Counted from the stretch's first letter, positions 21,494-33,640 are shown. The stretch: 64,000 nucleotides of DNA from Stomoxys calcitrans (GCF_963082655.1 NC_081554.1:94742245-94806244); one strand, 5' to 3'. The notes: a model not told the origin generated them from the letters alone. Program-made: numbers and translations.

Positions 21494-22889
21494 AAATACT
21501 GTTAGGCCTTCGTCTTAGCGAGCTAACTACGGTTAGAATTGCATCCTCTATGGATCCCAAGGAGTCTTACTGGCTGACAGAATATGGAAGCTAAATCTGT
21601 TAATGAGCCGATTTGAACAATACTTGTCATATACGTTGGAAATCAAAATAAAATAAAAAATTGCAGCTAGTTTGGATAATATTTGCAAAAAGGTCTATCT
21701 GGAAATCGGTCCATATGGAAGCAATATCTGATTATCGACAAAGCATAAATTTTGGAAATCTATCTAAATAGACTCCGAATATAGAAAATTTCTTAAAACC
21801 CTTTAGTCATGTGCTCTTCTTTAGTTTTTAATTCCAAGTTTTGAGATATCTTTTGGTGTATAAACTATGTACGTTCCGCATCAGTCTTTATTTATATATA
21901 GAGATATCTATTTTCCAACTTCTATTTTACTCTATTTGGTTACATTATTTTTAACAAATTTTACATAAGGACATTTGAGAGGTGCGGTTCATGAAATCTA
22001 AAGTGCGTCCCTGTTGTTTTCTAAAGCTTTTCGTCACTTTCTAGTCTTTTAAAAGGGTGTGATCAAATAATAATGCCAAATATAAATCGCACAAAGGCGT
22101 GAAACCAGCTAATTAAATTAGGACGTTTCGAAACACAATTTGTTAGTCTATCTTACGGAAGTCAATATTAGGATTTTAGTTCTGAAATGTGTGTTGTGCG
22201 AACATGTAATAATACGACCATTAATCGCCTTCACTTGTCGCATGCATCCAAAGCAGCAGTTACTTTAAATTTTAATGATGTGAAATTCGAATATGACACG
22301 AACCCACAGATAAACGAATCCCTTCAATAAACGGGTGGTACTTTCACATGCCGATAGATGGAACATTTAAGAACTATGTATAGAAGTACTATATAAAGAA
22401 ATGGGAGAAAACTACATGGCATGTGTGCGTTTGTGCAAATGTGATATATGTGTCACAGTTCGAAAGTGGAAGATGTACCTTTGACTACTAATGGTGCCTT
22501 TCAATTTAGTGGCTTGGAATAAAACACAATAACAATAATGAACTCACGAACCACATCATTAAATGGACACCACACAGAATGACAATTCAGGAAAATTATT
22601 TTTTCAATGATGTTAAAACCACATCATGCAAAGGAAAATTTTCTTGGAACGTCATCACCATCAGTTGGTTTGAAATTGTGTCCATAATATGTTTATTTAT
22701 CAACCAGGCAACTTTTAAATTTAAATGGCCGATGACAATTTCAAGAAAATTGACCAAATACAATTTCTTTTTGAAAGTCAATAATAAGCAGCAAGTTGTC
22801 GGTGGGTAATTTAAGACATGTCATATTAGGACAATCGTTTTAAATGTAACCATTACTCCATGTTCTGCTTTAAAATATTAGTAGATTCT
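21494..22889. other. No gene recognised
   Basis: The stretch contains a poorly preserved subfamily-like unit near 21700 (TCGGTCCATATGGAAGC) and otherwise AT-rich unique-looking sequence. Frames near 22579-22809 are open on both strands and fit no known protein. Confidence 0.3.
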
Positions 22890-22980
22890 AATACATTTTT
22901 TATCGTTCGTTCCCACGCCACTCACACCCACCTCTGCCGACCGAGGGTGCCACCTCTCATTACGTAGGGATGCGTACACC

Positions 22981-22998
22981 CCATAGTTCGAACTATGG
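22981..22998. repeat. Perfect 18 bp palindrome
   Basis: CCATAGTTCGAACTATGG reads identically on both strands. It lies in a GC-richer block (22915-23000) that may belong to a dispersed repeat; no second copy was seen in the window. Confidence 0.6.
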
Positions 22999-23044
22999 AG
23001 GTTTAGAGTAATACTGGCTACAGAAATTTCACAGCCAGTTAAAA

Positions 23045-24265
23045 ACTAGAGTTAGATCAGCATACACATTTTGTCTAAAGCAACATAGATATTACACACC
23101 AATGAAATATGCATTTCTTTGGCAACTTCTACAACAAAATACAGAGGAAGGATGGATTTCTTTATTATATGATTAGGATCGGTGAAGGATATACTAATAT
23201 ACAATTTGTTATATACATCACACAAAGAGCGAAGCGGATTGTTTAATTCGTAATTATATCTTACTAAAGGTAGTCTAAGAAGTATGTAATGCACAGTATT
23301 TCAGAGAGGAATATTAAAATTTAGTACGCCAGTAAACAATTGGGAATCAATCTAACCACGCAATAATTGCAACAGCCAATGCGGTTCTAAGCATCAAGCG
23401 TCTCCTTTCGGACGTTGGTAAATCAATAAGTTTCAAGCGGTTCTCGTGGGACGGAGGAACTTCAGCCGAATTCCATGGTAGACCCTTAAGCTCAAAAAAA
23501 GAAATTGTACCTTGACTGTTTCAATCCTATCTTAATATCACTTGTAGAATGGATTCCAAATCACACAACCATACTCCAATGTACGGCCAGACTAAGCTGG
23601 TAAACAAAAGTTTGGTCACATAAGGATCATTAAACTCCTTGGACTACAGTTTTATAAAACCCAACAAATACTTCGTCTAATTGATAACCGAGTCAAATTA
23701 AAACGTAATCTTCCATCCAAAATTACACAAAGATCAGTAAAGAAATCTACTTTATTCAATTAATAAGAATCTATATAATGGTCATATAGAACAGGTCTAG
23801 CCCTGAAAAGCGATAACATCTCGCATTTCTAAAGATTAAGCGCCATGACTTTAACACTCCAACTGTCCACCAGAGAGTGCCGATTGGCCTGCTAGCACAG
23901 TGACTACTCCGAAGAATCCAAATTACAATATAGTAGCACATCATCTGCGAACATTAAAATCCTTGAAGACTGAATAACTGATGCAAGATCATTCAAGTAA
24001 AGAACGAACAGCAATGGACCTCAATGGCTGCCCTGTGGAACACCAGAATAAGCAGCTATATCCTTGGAAAGAATATAATTAAGTAAACTTTCTGCGTACG
24101 GCCTTGTAAATAAAAAGTTTGCCAATTCAAATTAACTGAAGGGAAATCCATCATGTCAAGTTTAAACAGTAATAAATCGTGCGCCACATCTGTTTAAAAA
24201 ACAATCTTATACATGGCACGTCACTTCCAATAGTTTGGTCAAAGTCCTCCTACCCCTAATAAAGC
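23045..24265 (-). pseudogene. Non-LTR retrotransposon RT relic (3' part of the composite LINE)
   Basis: Read right to left with many stops and shifts, the minus strand shows DFDQTIGSDVP, NWQTFYLQGRTQKVYL, SGVPQGS, LNDLASVIQSSRILMFADDV (the FADD box), then the thumb LEYGCVIWNPFY, and finally HYILLRLPLVRYNYELNNPL followed by RSLCDVYNKLY at the C terminus. This order is that of Jockey/CR1-type ORF2 proteins. Together with 24650-25098 and 26510-27630 it appears to be one minus-strand LINE, split by two later insertions. There is no trace of RNase H. Confidence 0.75.
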
Positions 24266-24379
24266 ATTGCCCTTAATTCTTCATTATAAATCTGCTACTA
24301 TTTCTATAAAAAGGAATTATATAACTTGACCTCCAGTAATGAGGAATAATCCTGAAAATGGCGAATCGTTGAATATGGC

Positions 24380-24605
24380 CGAAGGGTTGGTATTCTATTC
24401 TTCTTTCAGACAGCAATCAAATGTTTTTGTTTCCATACCAAAACACGTTTCTTTATCGGCAGTTATTGTTTTCATTATTTAATATCATTTTTTGCAAATA
24501 AATATTTAAAAATTAGCCATTGAAACCACTATAATATTTTTGGCCATTTTCCTCAGCGGAGTACTACTTTTCCTCCTGTTTCTAGCCAACGTTTCGCCGC
24601 AAACA
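24380..24605. mobile_element. Unclassified inverted-repeat element, copy 2 (truncated)
   Basis: GGGTTGGTATTCTATTCTTC, CATACCAAAACACGTTTC and GCCAACGTTTCGCCGC match the element at 17352-17728 in order. The right terminus is missing. It lies between the endonuclease and RT parts of a LINE. Confidence 0.45.
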
Positions 24606-24649
24606 TCTCAGATACGAAGTAGACCATGCCGGTCCCCATTCATAATTAG

Positions 24650-25098
24650 GCCTCACAGTGGGAACAGACATTCATGCAGCACATAAAAAAAACGAAATTC
24701 ACAAATCCATGCCGAATAAAGTCGAATGGTATCCATCCTCATGTTTCGCAAATGGCAAACATCTACATAAAAAACGTCCACATCTAGATACAGATCGAGG
24801 TAAACACCAGGTCCGAAATCCTATCCCTTACATTACGAAACAAGCACTGATCAAAAAGTGTCCTCCCAGAATGTATCCATATCAATTGAAGAACCTGTTG
24901 ATGAAACACATACATATCCAACGGCGTTCTCTTTGAAGACTCGTGTTATCTTGAAGTCAGCGAAACAAACAAGTTCGGAATCAACCTGCAAATTCGATTT
25001 CTCCCCTATCAACTCCGAATGTCTCAGGTAAATATCTATCTCCAATATAGGAGCACGTTAAAATGGGAATATGGCCTATATATTTCATCTTGACTCAT
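24650..25098 (-). pseudogene. Non-LTR retrotransposon endonuclease relic, middle part
   Basis: The minus strand gives SELVCFADFKITRVF and GYVCVSSTGSSIDMDTFWE, which resemble the mid part of an APE-type endonuclease domain. It is bounded on the right by a subfamily A insertion and continues the LINE that starts near 27630. Confidence 0.45.
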
Positions 25099-26496
25099 AA
25101 CAAGTAAAAAGGCGTTAAGTTCGGCCGGGCCGAACTTTGGATACCCACCACCTCGGGAATATATTGTACGTAAACCATCTTTCATCAAAATCCGGTGAAA
25201 ATTTTATACCTTTTGTCCCATAGCAGTTATATCAAAATATGCTCCGATTTGGAACAAATACTTATAAGTACAAGTCATTGTTCAATTGTGTGTAACAAAA
25301 TATTGGTCTTTTAAGTAGCTTTATCTAGAAATAAACCAATCTGAGCTACACACGACACTGATTTCGAAAAGCCTAACATAAGTAACTGTGTCATATTTCA
25401 GTGAAATCGGATTATAAATGCCAAAACTTTAAATCGAGATATCGGTCTATATGGCAGCTATATCCAAATCTGAACCAATTTGGCCCAAATTTCAGAAAAA
25501 TGTCGAAGGGCCTAACTCAACTCACTGTCCCAAATATCGGCGAAATCGGACAATAAATGCACCTTTTATGGACCCAAAACCTTATATCGAGAGATCGGTC
25601 TATATGGCAGCTATATTCAAATCTGGACTGATCAGGGCCATATTGCAGAAGGAAGTCGAGAGGGTTAACTAAACTCACTGTCCCAAATTTCGGCGACATC
25701 GGACCATAAATGAGCATTTTATGGGCCCAAAACCTGACATCGAGAGATCGGTCTATATGGCAGCTATATCCAAAACTGGACCGATCTTCACCAAATTGAT
25801 GAGGAATATCAAAGGGCCTAACACAATCTACTGTACCAAATTTCAGCAAAATCGGATAATTAATGTGACTTTTATGGGCCTTAGACCCTAAATCGGAGGA
25901 TCGGTCTATATGGCAGCTATATCCAAATCTGGACCAATCTGAGCCAAATTGATGAAGAATGTCGAAGGACCTAACACAACTCACTGTCCCAAATTTCAGC
26001 AAAATCGGATAATAAATGTGGCTTTTATGGGTCGAAGACCCTAAATCGGAGGATCGGTCTATATGGCAGCTATATCCAAATCTGAACCGATCTGGGTCAA
26101 ATTGACGAAGGATGTCGAAGGGCCTAACACAACTGACCGTCTCAAATTTCAGCAAAATCGGATAATAAATGTGGCTTTTATGCGCTGAAGACCCTAAATC
26201 GGCGGATCGGTCTATATGGGGGCTATATGAAGATATAGTCCATCTTCGAACTTAACCTGCTTATGGACAAAAAAAGAACCTGTGCAAAATTTCAGCTCAA
26301 AATCTCTATTTCTAAAGACTGTAGCGTGATTTCAACAGACAGACGGACAGACGGACGGACATGTCTAGATCGTCTTAGATTTTTACGCTGTTCAAGAATA
26401 TATATACTTTATAGGGTCGGAAATGGATATTTCGATGTGTTGCAAACGGAATGACAAATTGAATATACCCCCATCCTTCGGTGGTGGGTATAAAAA
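25099..26496 (+). mobile_element. Subfamily A element, full length, 153 bp units
   Basis: The left end has AACAAGTAAAAAGGCG, the perfect GTTCGGCCGGGCCGAAC palindrome and ATACCCACCACC. The right end has GACAGACGGACGGACATG, GATATTTCGATGTGTTGC and GGTGGTGGGTATAAAAA. The GATCGGTCTATATGGCAGC mark falls at 25442, 25595, 25748, 25901, 26054 and 26207, an exact 153 bp period. It interrupts a LINE endonuclease. The minus-strand 212-codon frame in it is periodic read-through. Confidence 0.88.
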
Positions 26497-26509
26497 CTCA
26501 ATACCATCA

Positions 26510-27630
26510 TAATCCGTAAGTGTAACCCGTTAAGCAGCCATGGAGTTATGAACAGCTATAAGCACACCTCCACAAAGTCTACCTACTCTATCACATCTAT
26601 AAACTTGTTATTGGTTAGGAAAAAATTCGGTTACCGATACCAGGTTTCCGTGAAAACGAATATCTTGAAATCACTAACGAAAGATTTCAAATTGATGTCC
26701 CTAAGTTTAGTATTCAGGCCTCCAACATTTTGGTAAAGTGTAGACAAAGATTAACTCAGTTTTTGGAACAGGAGAAACAGAAAGCATAACCACAGGTCAT
26801 ACAGCGTTAGTTCTCTCCCTCGACACGAATACGTTAACCAAACCGCCATCCGCCTAAAATGTACTGCACACCATTAAACCAAATAGTTTAAACGGCACAA
26901 TTATTTTAAAGAATGATATATCACGTGGTGTGGGTGAATTAAAGTCACAAATTTAAAATCATCGTCATTAACATTATTTATCATGGGTCTAATGTAAGCA
27001 GCGATGTCCTCTACAGATGTTCCAGAATGCAGGCTGAATGTAAAAATGATTTTCCTCAGAGATACTACGACTATTCGACCACTACCGGTAGGAGGAAAAG
27101 ACTCGGTTACAACAACAGGACGAACCGGTTCACACAATCACAATCACATAAGGGCTCGTGGAGTTGTCTCCACACAATAATTTAGAGGAAATCGTTGTAC
27201 GTTAGAAAAAAACGTCGACGGCGACAGGTAATTGTCCGAAACTAGAAGCTCCGCACCTTTACGTGGCGGAGCCACAAGTAGAGAATGTAACTTAATTAAA
27301 TTATCACCAATAGCAATGGACGAGAATTTCTTTCGTTTGGGAGAACCATCTGTATACTCAAATTTTTCAAAATACTGCAGTTTAGTGAAAAATGCGTTGA
27401 AATCCCTCCTCAGCTGTTTCAACCTTAGATTCCTAAAAAACGATAGAAATCGATTTCCAAAGACCAACAATTGACACACGGCCAACGATGCCCGTTTTTA
27501 CAATCAGTTATAAGATCAAAATTCCTACCATTGAAACCTGCGCATTTCAAGTGTGCATGCTTCTCTCACAACCAGCAAGTTATTATTCGGTCATTAACTT
27601 TAGTATTGTTACAATTATTGTACAAATCAT
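26510..27630 (-). pseudogene. Non-LTR retrotransposon ORF1 (PHD-like) and start of endonuclease
   Basis: The rightmost part (about 27590-27490) reads EKHAHLKCAGFNGRNFDLI and, after a short gap, WPCVNC. The His-X2-Cys and Trp-X-Cys-X2-Cys spacing is like the end of a PHD finger, known in ORF1 of some Jockey/CR1 LINEs. Next come ORF1 frames at 27485-27144 and 27137-26901 (IAAYIRPMINNVNDDDFKFV). The ORF2 endonuclease then begins at about 26760 (YQNVGGLNTKLRDI; FVSDFKIFVFTETW) and continues with LCGGVLIAVHNSMA near 26570. Frames are broken by stops. A subfamily A element cuts the endonuclease at 26496. Confidence 0.62.
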
Positions 27631-27681
27631 CCATTATATTATATTATTACAATCACGAGGGATAGCTGTGAGCATCACACA

Positions 27682-29375
27682 GGCTTACTTACTTACTTTA
27701 ATTGGCTATGACAGAACATTTGTTCCACTAGCCGAACGTAGAATAGCGTTCAAAGCGCCTCGAACTTCTGCGCTCATTCTAAGGTCTCTGACACCAAGTT
27801 TCGAGGTGTCTCCCACCACTTGATCTTTCCATCGGCCTTTTGGTCTTCCCGTTTTGCGTGTACCACCGTTTTTGCCTTCGAAAGACTTCTTTGCTGGAGC
27901 TTCTTCATCCATTCTGACAACATGACCTAGCCAACGTAACCGTTGTATTTTGATGCGTGTAACTATGCTTTTAACTCATACATCTCAAGGTTCATACGTC
28001 GCCAATATTCTCCATTAACGCAAACTGGTCCATGTATTTTACTAAGAATCTTTATCTCAAATACTCCAAGCACTGCCTCATCTGCTTTCATAAGTACCCA
28101 TGCCTCAGAACCATATAACAACACGGGTAGTATCATTGTCTTGTATAGTGTAATCTTCGTCTGTCGAGAGGTAGCCTTGTTTCTAAACTTCTACTTAATC
28201 CAAAGTAGCATCTGTTTGCCAGTATATTCTTCGCTTTATCTCAAAACTGGTATCATTCGTTTCGGTTACGGCGGTGCCGAGGTAGATAAAGTTGTTGACT
28301 ATCTCCAAGTTGTGGTTCCCAACTTTCTCCATGTTCTTTATCTGCTCGGTTGTACAAGGCGTTTTGGGAGTTGAAATTATCCTTTTCTCTTATCTCCATT
28401 TAATGCCAGACCCATTTTCGCTGACTCTTTTTCAATTCTTTCAAAGGCTGCAGTTACTACTTTCGGTGACCGACCTATGATGTTGTCGGCATAGGCGAGT
28501 AGCATGTTGTTCTGCAGTTGGGTCACTGCTACTTGGACCTCATTCTGAATAGGAGGTAAACATTCTATAACATCATTCGCCGCCAACGTCGGACACTAGC
28601 AGTTGGGTAAAATTTTCTTTCCATATCCTCAGCGTGCTATCTGTGTCAGTAACCAGATTTCCTTCGTTGTCTCTGCAGGAGGATGCATATGCATCAAAGC
28701 CATCGGTTTAATGTTTAATTCTTTGGTTGAATTTTCGAACTTCATTCTGGCTCCTGTACATCTCAATTCGCTTACAATCACGTCTTTCCATTTCCTTTTT
28801 CTTTCTGCGGAATAGACGTTTCTCCTCTCCCCTTTTCTTCATCTGGCGCGTTGCAACTGATTACAGGATTGCTCTATATGCCGCATTCTTGGCTTCAGTA
28901 GCATCTCGACACTCTTGGTCATACCATGGGTTTCTTGGATTAGGCTGCCGGTACCCAAGTTCGGATTTCGCGGCATTTTCCATGGAGTGGACAATGGTTT
29001 GCTACTGCGCCATTATATCATCGGAAAAAGGAGTGCTTTCATCAAGCAGTTGGGTCAGTCGAGTGGAATATGCCGCTGCCATCTGTTATGTTTGCAGCTT
29101 TTCAATGTCGAGCTTCCTCTTGGTTTAAGATCGTACTTTCCTCGCCATGTTTAAACGGGTGCGAACCTTTGCGGCAACAAGGTAATGATCCGAATCCATA
29201 TTCGCTACACGGATCGATCGTACTTCTAACAGCGGTCATATTCTCTCTCTAGGCGCTAGTAAAAAATATCCTTGGTCTGCTCGTCCTAGTCTCCCGTCGG
29301 GACCTAAGCACCAATAAGGCTGATGTTGAAGATCCACGGCCGAATTCATGCCTCTTGTTATGGCAGCTATAGTAT
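27682..29375 (-). pseudogene. Non-LTR retrotransposon (EN-RT, CFDP2-like family) with RT core deleted
   Basis: From right to left: the end of an APE-type endonuclease (VANMDSDHYLVAAKVRTRL, with the SDH catalytic motif, about 29225-29160); a basic linker; EGNLVTDTDSTLRIWKENF near 28650; then VAVTQLQNN joined directly to MLLAYADNIIGRS near 28510. Intact relatives have the RT fingers and palm between these points, so this is an internal deletion; the YADD box itself reads YADN. The C terminus follows: LPVLLYGSEAWVLMKADEAV near 28120 and the GRPKGRWKDQVVGDTSKLG segment at 27912-27706. A GTAAGTAAGTAAG tail marks the 3' end. A second copy of the 3' end is at 51920-52330. Confidence 0.8.
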
Positions 29376-29388
29376 ATAGTTCAGCCTA

Positions 29389-29600
29389 TACACCGAAAAA
29401 AAGTTGGCCCAAAATTTAAAATTCTTCTTTATTCGAAGGATTTTAGCAATGAAAATGAGCTAAAGAACCAAAATTTTTCAATAAAGATGCATCTTCAATT
29501 TAATTTCCGATTAACTAACGGACATGACCATCCGTTTCAAATTTTAATGGCTGACTGATTCCTATTTTACTTCATAGATGACTGGCTGGTCAGTATTACG
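29389..29600 (+). repeat. Dispersed repeat G, copy 1
   Basis: CAATGAAAATGAGCTAAAG, AACGGACATGACCATCCG and TTTTACTTCATAGATGAC match the reverse complement of 43490-43690 (GAGCCAAAGAACC, TTACTTCATAGATGACAG). No coding frame is seen. Confidence 0.5.
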
Positions 29601-29609
29601 ATAAAACAA

Positions 29610-29741
29610 ATTTTTTAAATCTATATCTTTTATTTAATCTCTACCTAAATGTCTAATGAGCAAATGTATCAATAATGGGCACGTAGCTAAGAAATGTTGG
29701 ACATTTTCATTTTGTCTTGTGTAACAAAGCGTAGATTGTTT
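29610..29741 (-). pseudogene. LINE ORF2 tail fragment
   Basis: TLCYTRQNENVQHFLATCPL followed by LIRHLGRD on the minus strand is the Cys/His tail of a LINE ORF2, as at 7085-7515. The subfamily B element at 29742 cuts it. Confidence 0.5.
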
Positions 29742-30573
29742 ATTATACCCTAAACCATAGGATGGGGGTATACTAATTTCGTCATTCTGTTTGTAACTTC
29801 TCGAATTCTTGATTGTCATGACATTTTAAGTCGAACTAGCCATGTCCGTCCGTCTGTTTGTCGAAAGCACGCTAATTTTCGAAGAAGTAAAGTTCGCCGC
29901 TTCAAATTTTGCACAAATACTTTTTATTAGTGTAGGTCGGTTGGGATTTTAAATGGGCTATATCCACGTTTTGATATAGCCGCCATATAAACCGATCTGG
30001 GATCTTGACTTCTTGAGCCGCTAGAGGTCACCATTCCTATCCGATTTGGCTGAAATTTTGCATGGCATGTTTTGTTATAACTTTTAATAACTGTGCTAAG
30101 AATAGTTCAGAGCGGTCCATAACCTGATATATCTGCCATATAAACCGTTATGGGATCTTGACTTCTTGAACCTCTAAAGGGCGCAAGTATTACTCGATTT
30201 GGCTGAAATTTTGTACAACAGCTTCTCTCATGACCTTTAACATATGTGTCGAATATGGTCTGAATCGGTTTATAGCCTAATACAGCTCCCCTATAAACCG
30301 ATCTATTTTACTTCTTCAGCCCCTAAAGTGCGCAATTCTTAGTAGATTTGGCCGACATTTTACACAATGACTTCTACTATGGTCTACAATATTCAGTTCA
30401 ATTATGGTCCGAAATGAACTATAACTTGATATTGTTCCAATAACAAAGCAATTCTTTTCTTTATCCTTTATTTGTCCAAAAAGAGATATCGTGGCCAGAG
30501 CTCGACAAATGCGATCCATGGTGGAGGGTATATGAGATTTGGCCCGGCCGAACTTAGCACGCTTTTACTTGTT
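29742..30573 (-). mobile_element. Subfamily B element, full length
   Basis: It starts TATACCCTAAACCATAGG and ends GGTGGAGGGTATATG, then GGCCCGGCCGAAC and ACGCTTTTACTTGTT, so it lies in minus orientation. The units contain the inverse of GATCGGTTTATATGGCAGC. Its left arm has two mismatches to its right arm. Confidence 0.8.
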
Positions 30574-30699
30574 ATTATTTGCTTTGACATACTTGATCTG
30601 CATACACTTTGAAATAACTTTCATTTGGTCAATAAATTAACTTGTGGATTTTTTATTAAGCTTTCTAAGTTGCATTTATACAGCTTTTTGAAAAAAATA

Positions 30700-31983
30700 T
30701 TTCTGTTTTTTAAATGGTTTGCATACGGTATAGATGGTGCTTATATAACTGCCAGACATTTGTACTCGTAAACAACTTCAATGCTTTGGTTGAGGTAACT
30801 CCATAAATCATTTCTGGAAAATCTTACACCTTTTCATTATTAGCATTATTTTTGATGCAGTTTTCTTCAATGTTTATCATGTTTTGTAATACTGTGCAGT
30901 CATAAGCCACTATCATTATGTTGTCCACGAATAACAATACTCGAATATTTATGTGTAACGTCTACGATCCTACGTCCTCCTTCCAGCCAATCATGAAGGT
31001 CGTTTAAATAAAATGTAAACAACTACGGTGACAATAAACATTCTTGCTTCAATCCTGTATAATATTAAAATTGTCGGTTAGTTCACTTCCGGTCTATAAG
31101 ACAGATCTCGTATTTTTATACAACTTCTGTATCGTACTTGCCATTTTTGTGGACATTCCTATTGTATGCACACATTTTTCTGCTATTTTTTGTGAACTAT
31201 TGATGCGAAATTTTAAATATTGACTACTGTCGAGTCGATCCTAAACCAGACTTCGCCCGATCCTAAACCAGACTTCATTTAGTACGTTTGTTTAATCACC
31301 CAGCTTGAAATTCTTGATTATAAAATCCAATGTACTTTCGCCATTGTATTCCTCTATAGTTATATCCACTATAGTTGCTTGGTATAGCAACACTTCCTTT
31401 TTTTTGGATTGAGAATACAATCGTAGCATTATTAGTATCATGGACTCTCCATTGTTAAAAAATTGGCTGGGGATTCCAGTAAATTCATTTAGGAAATTCT
31501 CGGATGCATTTTTTAAATATTCATATGGCACCCTATCCGCACCTGGACCCTTGTTATATTTTGTTGTGTCCAAAACGTATTTCCTTCACACCAATTTCAC
31601 ACCACCATCCGTTTGAAAAGGAATGGCGTATTGTGGTTGGTTGAGCAGGGAATGGAGGTATACCTTGAATTCATTCGTTGGTGTATTTGTAATTATCATA
31701 AAAAGACTTCAAGACGTGAACCAGATCTTTAAAAATTACCACGTAATCTCTATGTTTAGCTTCTTGCAGTTTGTGACTTAACTTCCTTTGATATGTATCT
31801 TTTCCGTTTGCCACCATGGTAGCAGATTCAAAGATTTTATTATATCTGTCGCATATCCATCTCTATACACAGTGGCATGTGATCCGACCATATTTTGTCC
31901 TCAATACTAAATTTCCTGATTAATTCCAACGCATCCATTGCAACTGCTGCTACATCGTTAACCGAAGTGCCCACTGTTGATGT
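30700..31983 (-). pseudogene. Non-LTR retrotransposon RT and endonuclease end (relic)
   Basis: Read on the minus strand: endonuclease end KFSIEDKIWSDHMPLCIEM (SDH motif) at about 31920-31870; linker; RT fingers NKGPGADRVPYEYLKNASEN at 31560-31500; GVKQECLLSP then LFTFYLNDLHDWLEGGRR near 31050-30960; the box LLFVDDIIMVAYDCTVLQN near 30930-30880; and degraded tail. All parts are in the order expected of an EN-RT LINE, with stops throughout. The endonuclease continues to the right beyond a SINE at 31983-32372 and a subfamily B element. Confidence 0.72.
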
Positions 31984-32372
31984 TGTTGTAACCAAATTTT
32001 CATGTGGAGCTCCTGTAGGTGAGCAAGCTCGTTCCGTTCCAAAGGACCGATCGCCGCGGGAACAAGGTGGCCATTGGTTATTTAAAGGCGTCAATAACTC
32101 ACCTTGTCATATTGAGCATAGTAGGCACTCAGAATGCGTGCAAGAGCCGGTGCGACCCGACCTATCACTGAGACTCTCCTGATTGTCCGCGACTGCAGTT
32201 ACAGCTACTCCGGAAGGACCATTCCACTATCCGCAACCTGTGGACAAGCCCGGTAGCTCGCAGCTAAGCTTCTCGTGACAGCAATGAACATCACACAGAT
32301 CGGACCTCAATGTTCCAGCTTGTGTGGTCTTACAGTTATTCCGTGCCGGGAGTGCCTACTGTGCTATATATG
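31983..32372 (-). repeat. SINE family 2, copy 2 (inside a LINE endonuclease)
   Basis: On the minus strand TAGCACAGTAGG (32366-32355) fits the Pol III A-box consensus, and GGTCCGATCTG lies downstream at a degenerate B-box position. The body matches 21166-21493 (GACTGCAGTTACAGCTACTC; TATCCGCAACCTGTGGAC). The copy splits two halves of a LINE endonuclease. Confidence 0.62.
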
Positions 32373-32600
32373 TGTAATTTCCTACCTCATCACCTACCGT
32401 TTTGCCATTTAACACCGCGAGACCATTGTCGTCACAAAACTCAATAAACCTTTTGACTTTTGTATTCAGCGTCTTATCCTTTGATTCCCGAATATCCAAA
32501 ACAGCCACGAACTCTGTCATCAGCCGTTAAGATTTTGTTGCAGTGTACCAATTCCTACTTTCATATCCCCTGCCATAGCAATGCTGTCTTTCTGGATTGT
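32373..32600 (-). pseudogene. LINE endonuclease relic, middle
   Basis: KRFIEFCDDNGLAVLNGKTV and GDEVGNYTYI are readable at about 32470-32385 on the minus strand, and DSIAMAGDMKVGIGTLQQ at 32590-32535, the position of the conserved GDFN motif of APE-type endonucleases (here GDMK). It belongs to the LINE at 30700-31983. Confidence 0.62.
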
Positions 32601-33640
32601 TTATACCCTCCACCATAGGATGGTGGTCCGTCCGTCTGTCTGTCGAAAGCAGCTAACTTCCAAGGGATTAAAGCTAGCCGCTTGAAATTTTGCACAAATA
32701 CTTTTTATTAGTGTAGGTCGGTTGGTATTGTAAATGGCCCATATCGGTCCATTTTTTGATATAGCTGCCATATAAACCGATCTTGAGTCTTGATTTCTTG
32801 AGCCTCTAGAGGGCCAAATTTTTATATGATTTGAATGAATTTTTGCACGAAGTATTTTGTTATGATATCCAACAACTGTGTCAAGTATGGTTCGAATCGG
32901 TTCATAACCTGATATAGCTGTCATATAAACCGATCTTGGGTCTTGACTTCTTGAGGCTCTAGAGTGCGCAATTCTTATCCGATTGAAATGAAATTTTGCA
33001 CGACGTGTTTTGTTATGACATCCAACAACTGTGCCAAGTATGGTTCGAATCGGTATACAACCTGATATAGCTGTCATATAAACCGATCTTGGGTCTTGAC
33101 TTCTTGAGCCTCTAGGGGGCGCAATTCCTATCCGATTTTTGCATGACGTATTTTATTCTTACTTTCAACAACTGTGTCAAATAAGGTTCAAATCGGTTCA
33201 TAACCTGATATAGCTGCCATATAAACCGATCTGGGATCTTGATTTATTGAGCCTCTAGAGGTCGCAATTTTTAGTCGATTTGCCTGAAATTACGACGGAT
33301 CCTCTTATGACCATCAACATACGTGTTTATTATGGTCTGAAACGGTCTATAGCCAGATGCAGCTCCCATATAAATCGATCTTTCTATTTTACTTCTTGAG
33401 CCCCCAAAGGGCGCAATTTTTATTCGAATTGGCTGACATTTTACACAGGTCTCCAACATATAATTTAATTGTGGTTCAAACCGGATCATATCTTGATATC
33501 GCTCTAATAGCAGAGCAAATCTTTTCATATATCCTTTTTTGCCTAAGAAGAGGTGCCGGGAAAAGAACTCGACAAATGCGCTCCATGGTGGAGGGTATAT
33601 AAGATTCGGCCCGGCCGAACTTAGCACGCTTTTACTTGTT
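32601..33640 (-). mobile_element. Subfamily B element, full length
   Basis: The left end is TTTATACCCTCCACCATAGG, the right end CCATGGTGGAGGGTATATAA, then TTCGGCCCGGCCGAAC, TTAGCACGC and TTTTACTTGTT. Fifteen bases of the two arms are perfectly complementary. It inserted into the endonuclease of a minus-strand LINE. Confidence 0.85.

Noticed and set aside
22579..22809. 76-codon plus-strand frame
   Set aside because: Mirrored by an equally long minus-strand frame; no domain or start context to choose either.
25517..26155. 212-codon minus-strand frame with repeated FGTVSCVRPFDIL segments
   Set aside because: The repeat unit is 153 bp, a multiple of three, so one frame stays open by periodicity. 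It is non-coding tandem repeat.
31840..32094. 84-codon minus-strand frame as a gene
   Set aside because: It is a chimera of SINE 2 sequence and the end of a LINE endonuclease, made by insertion.
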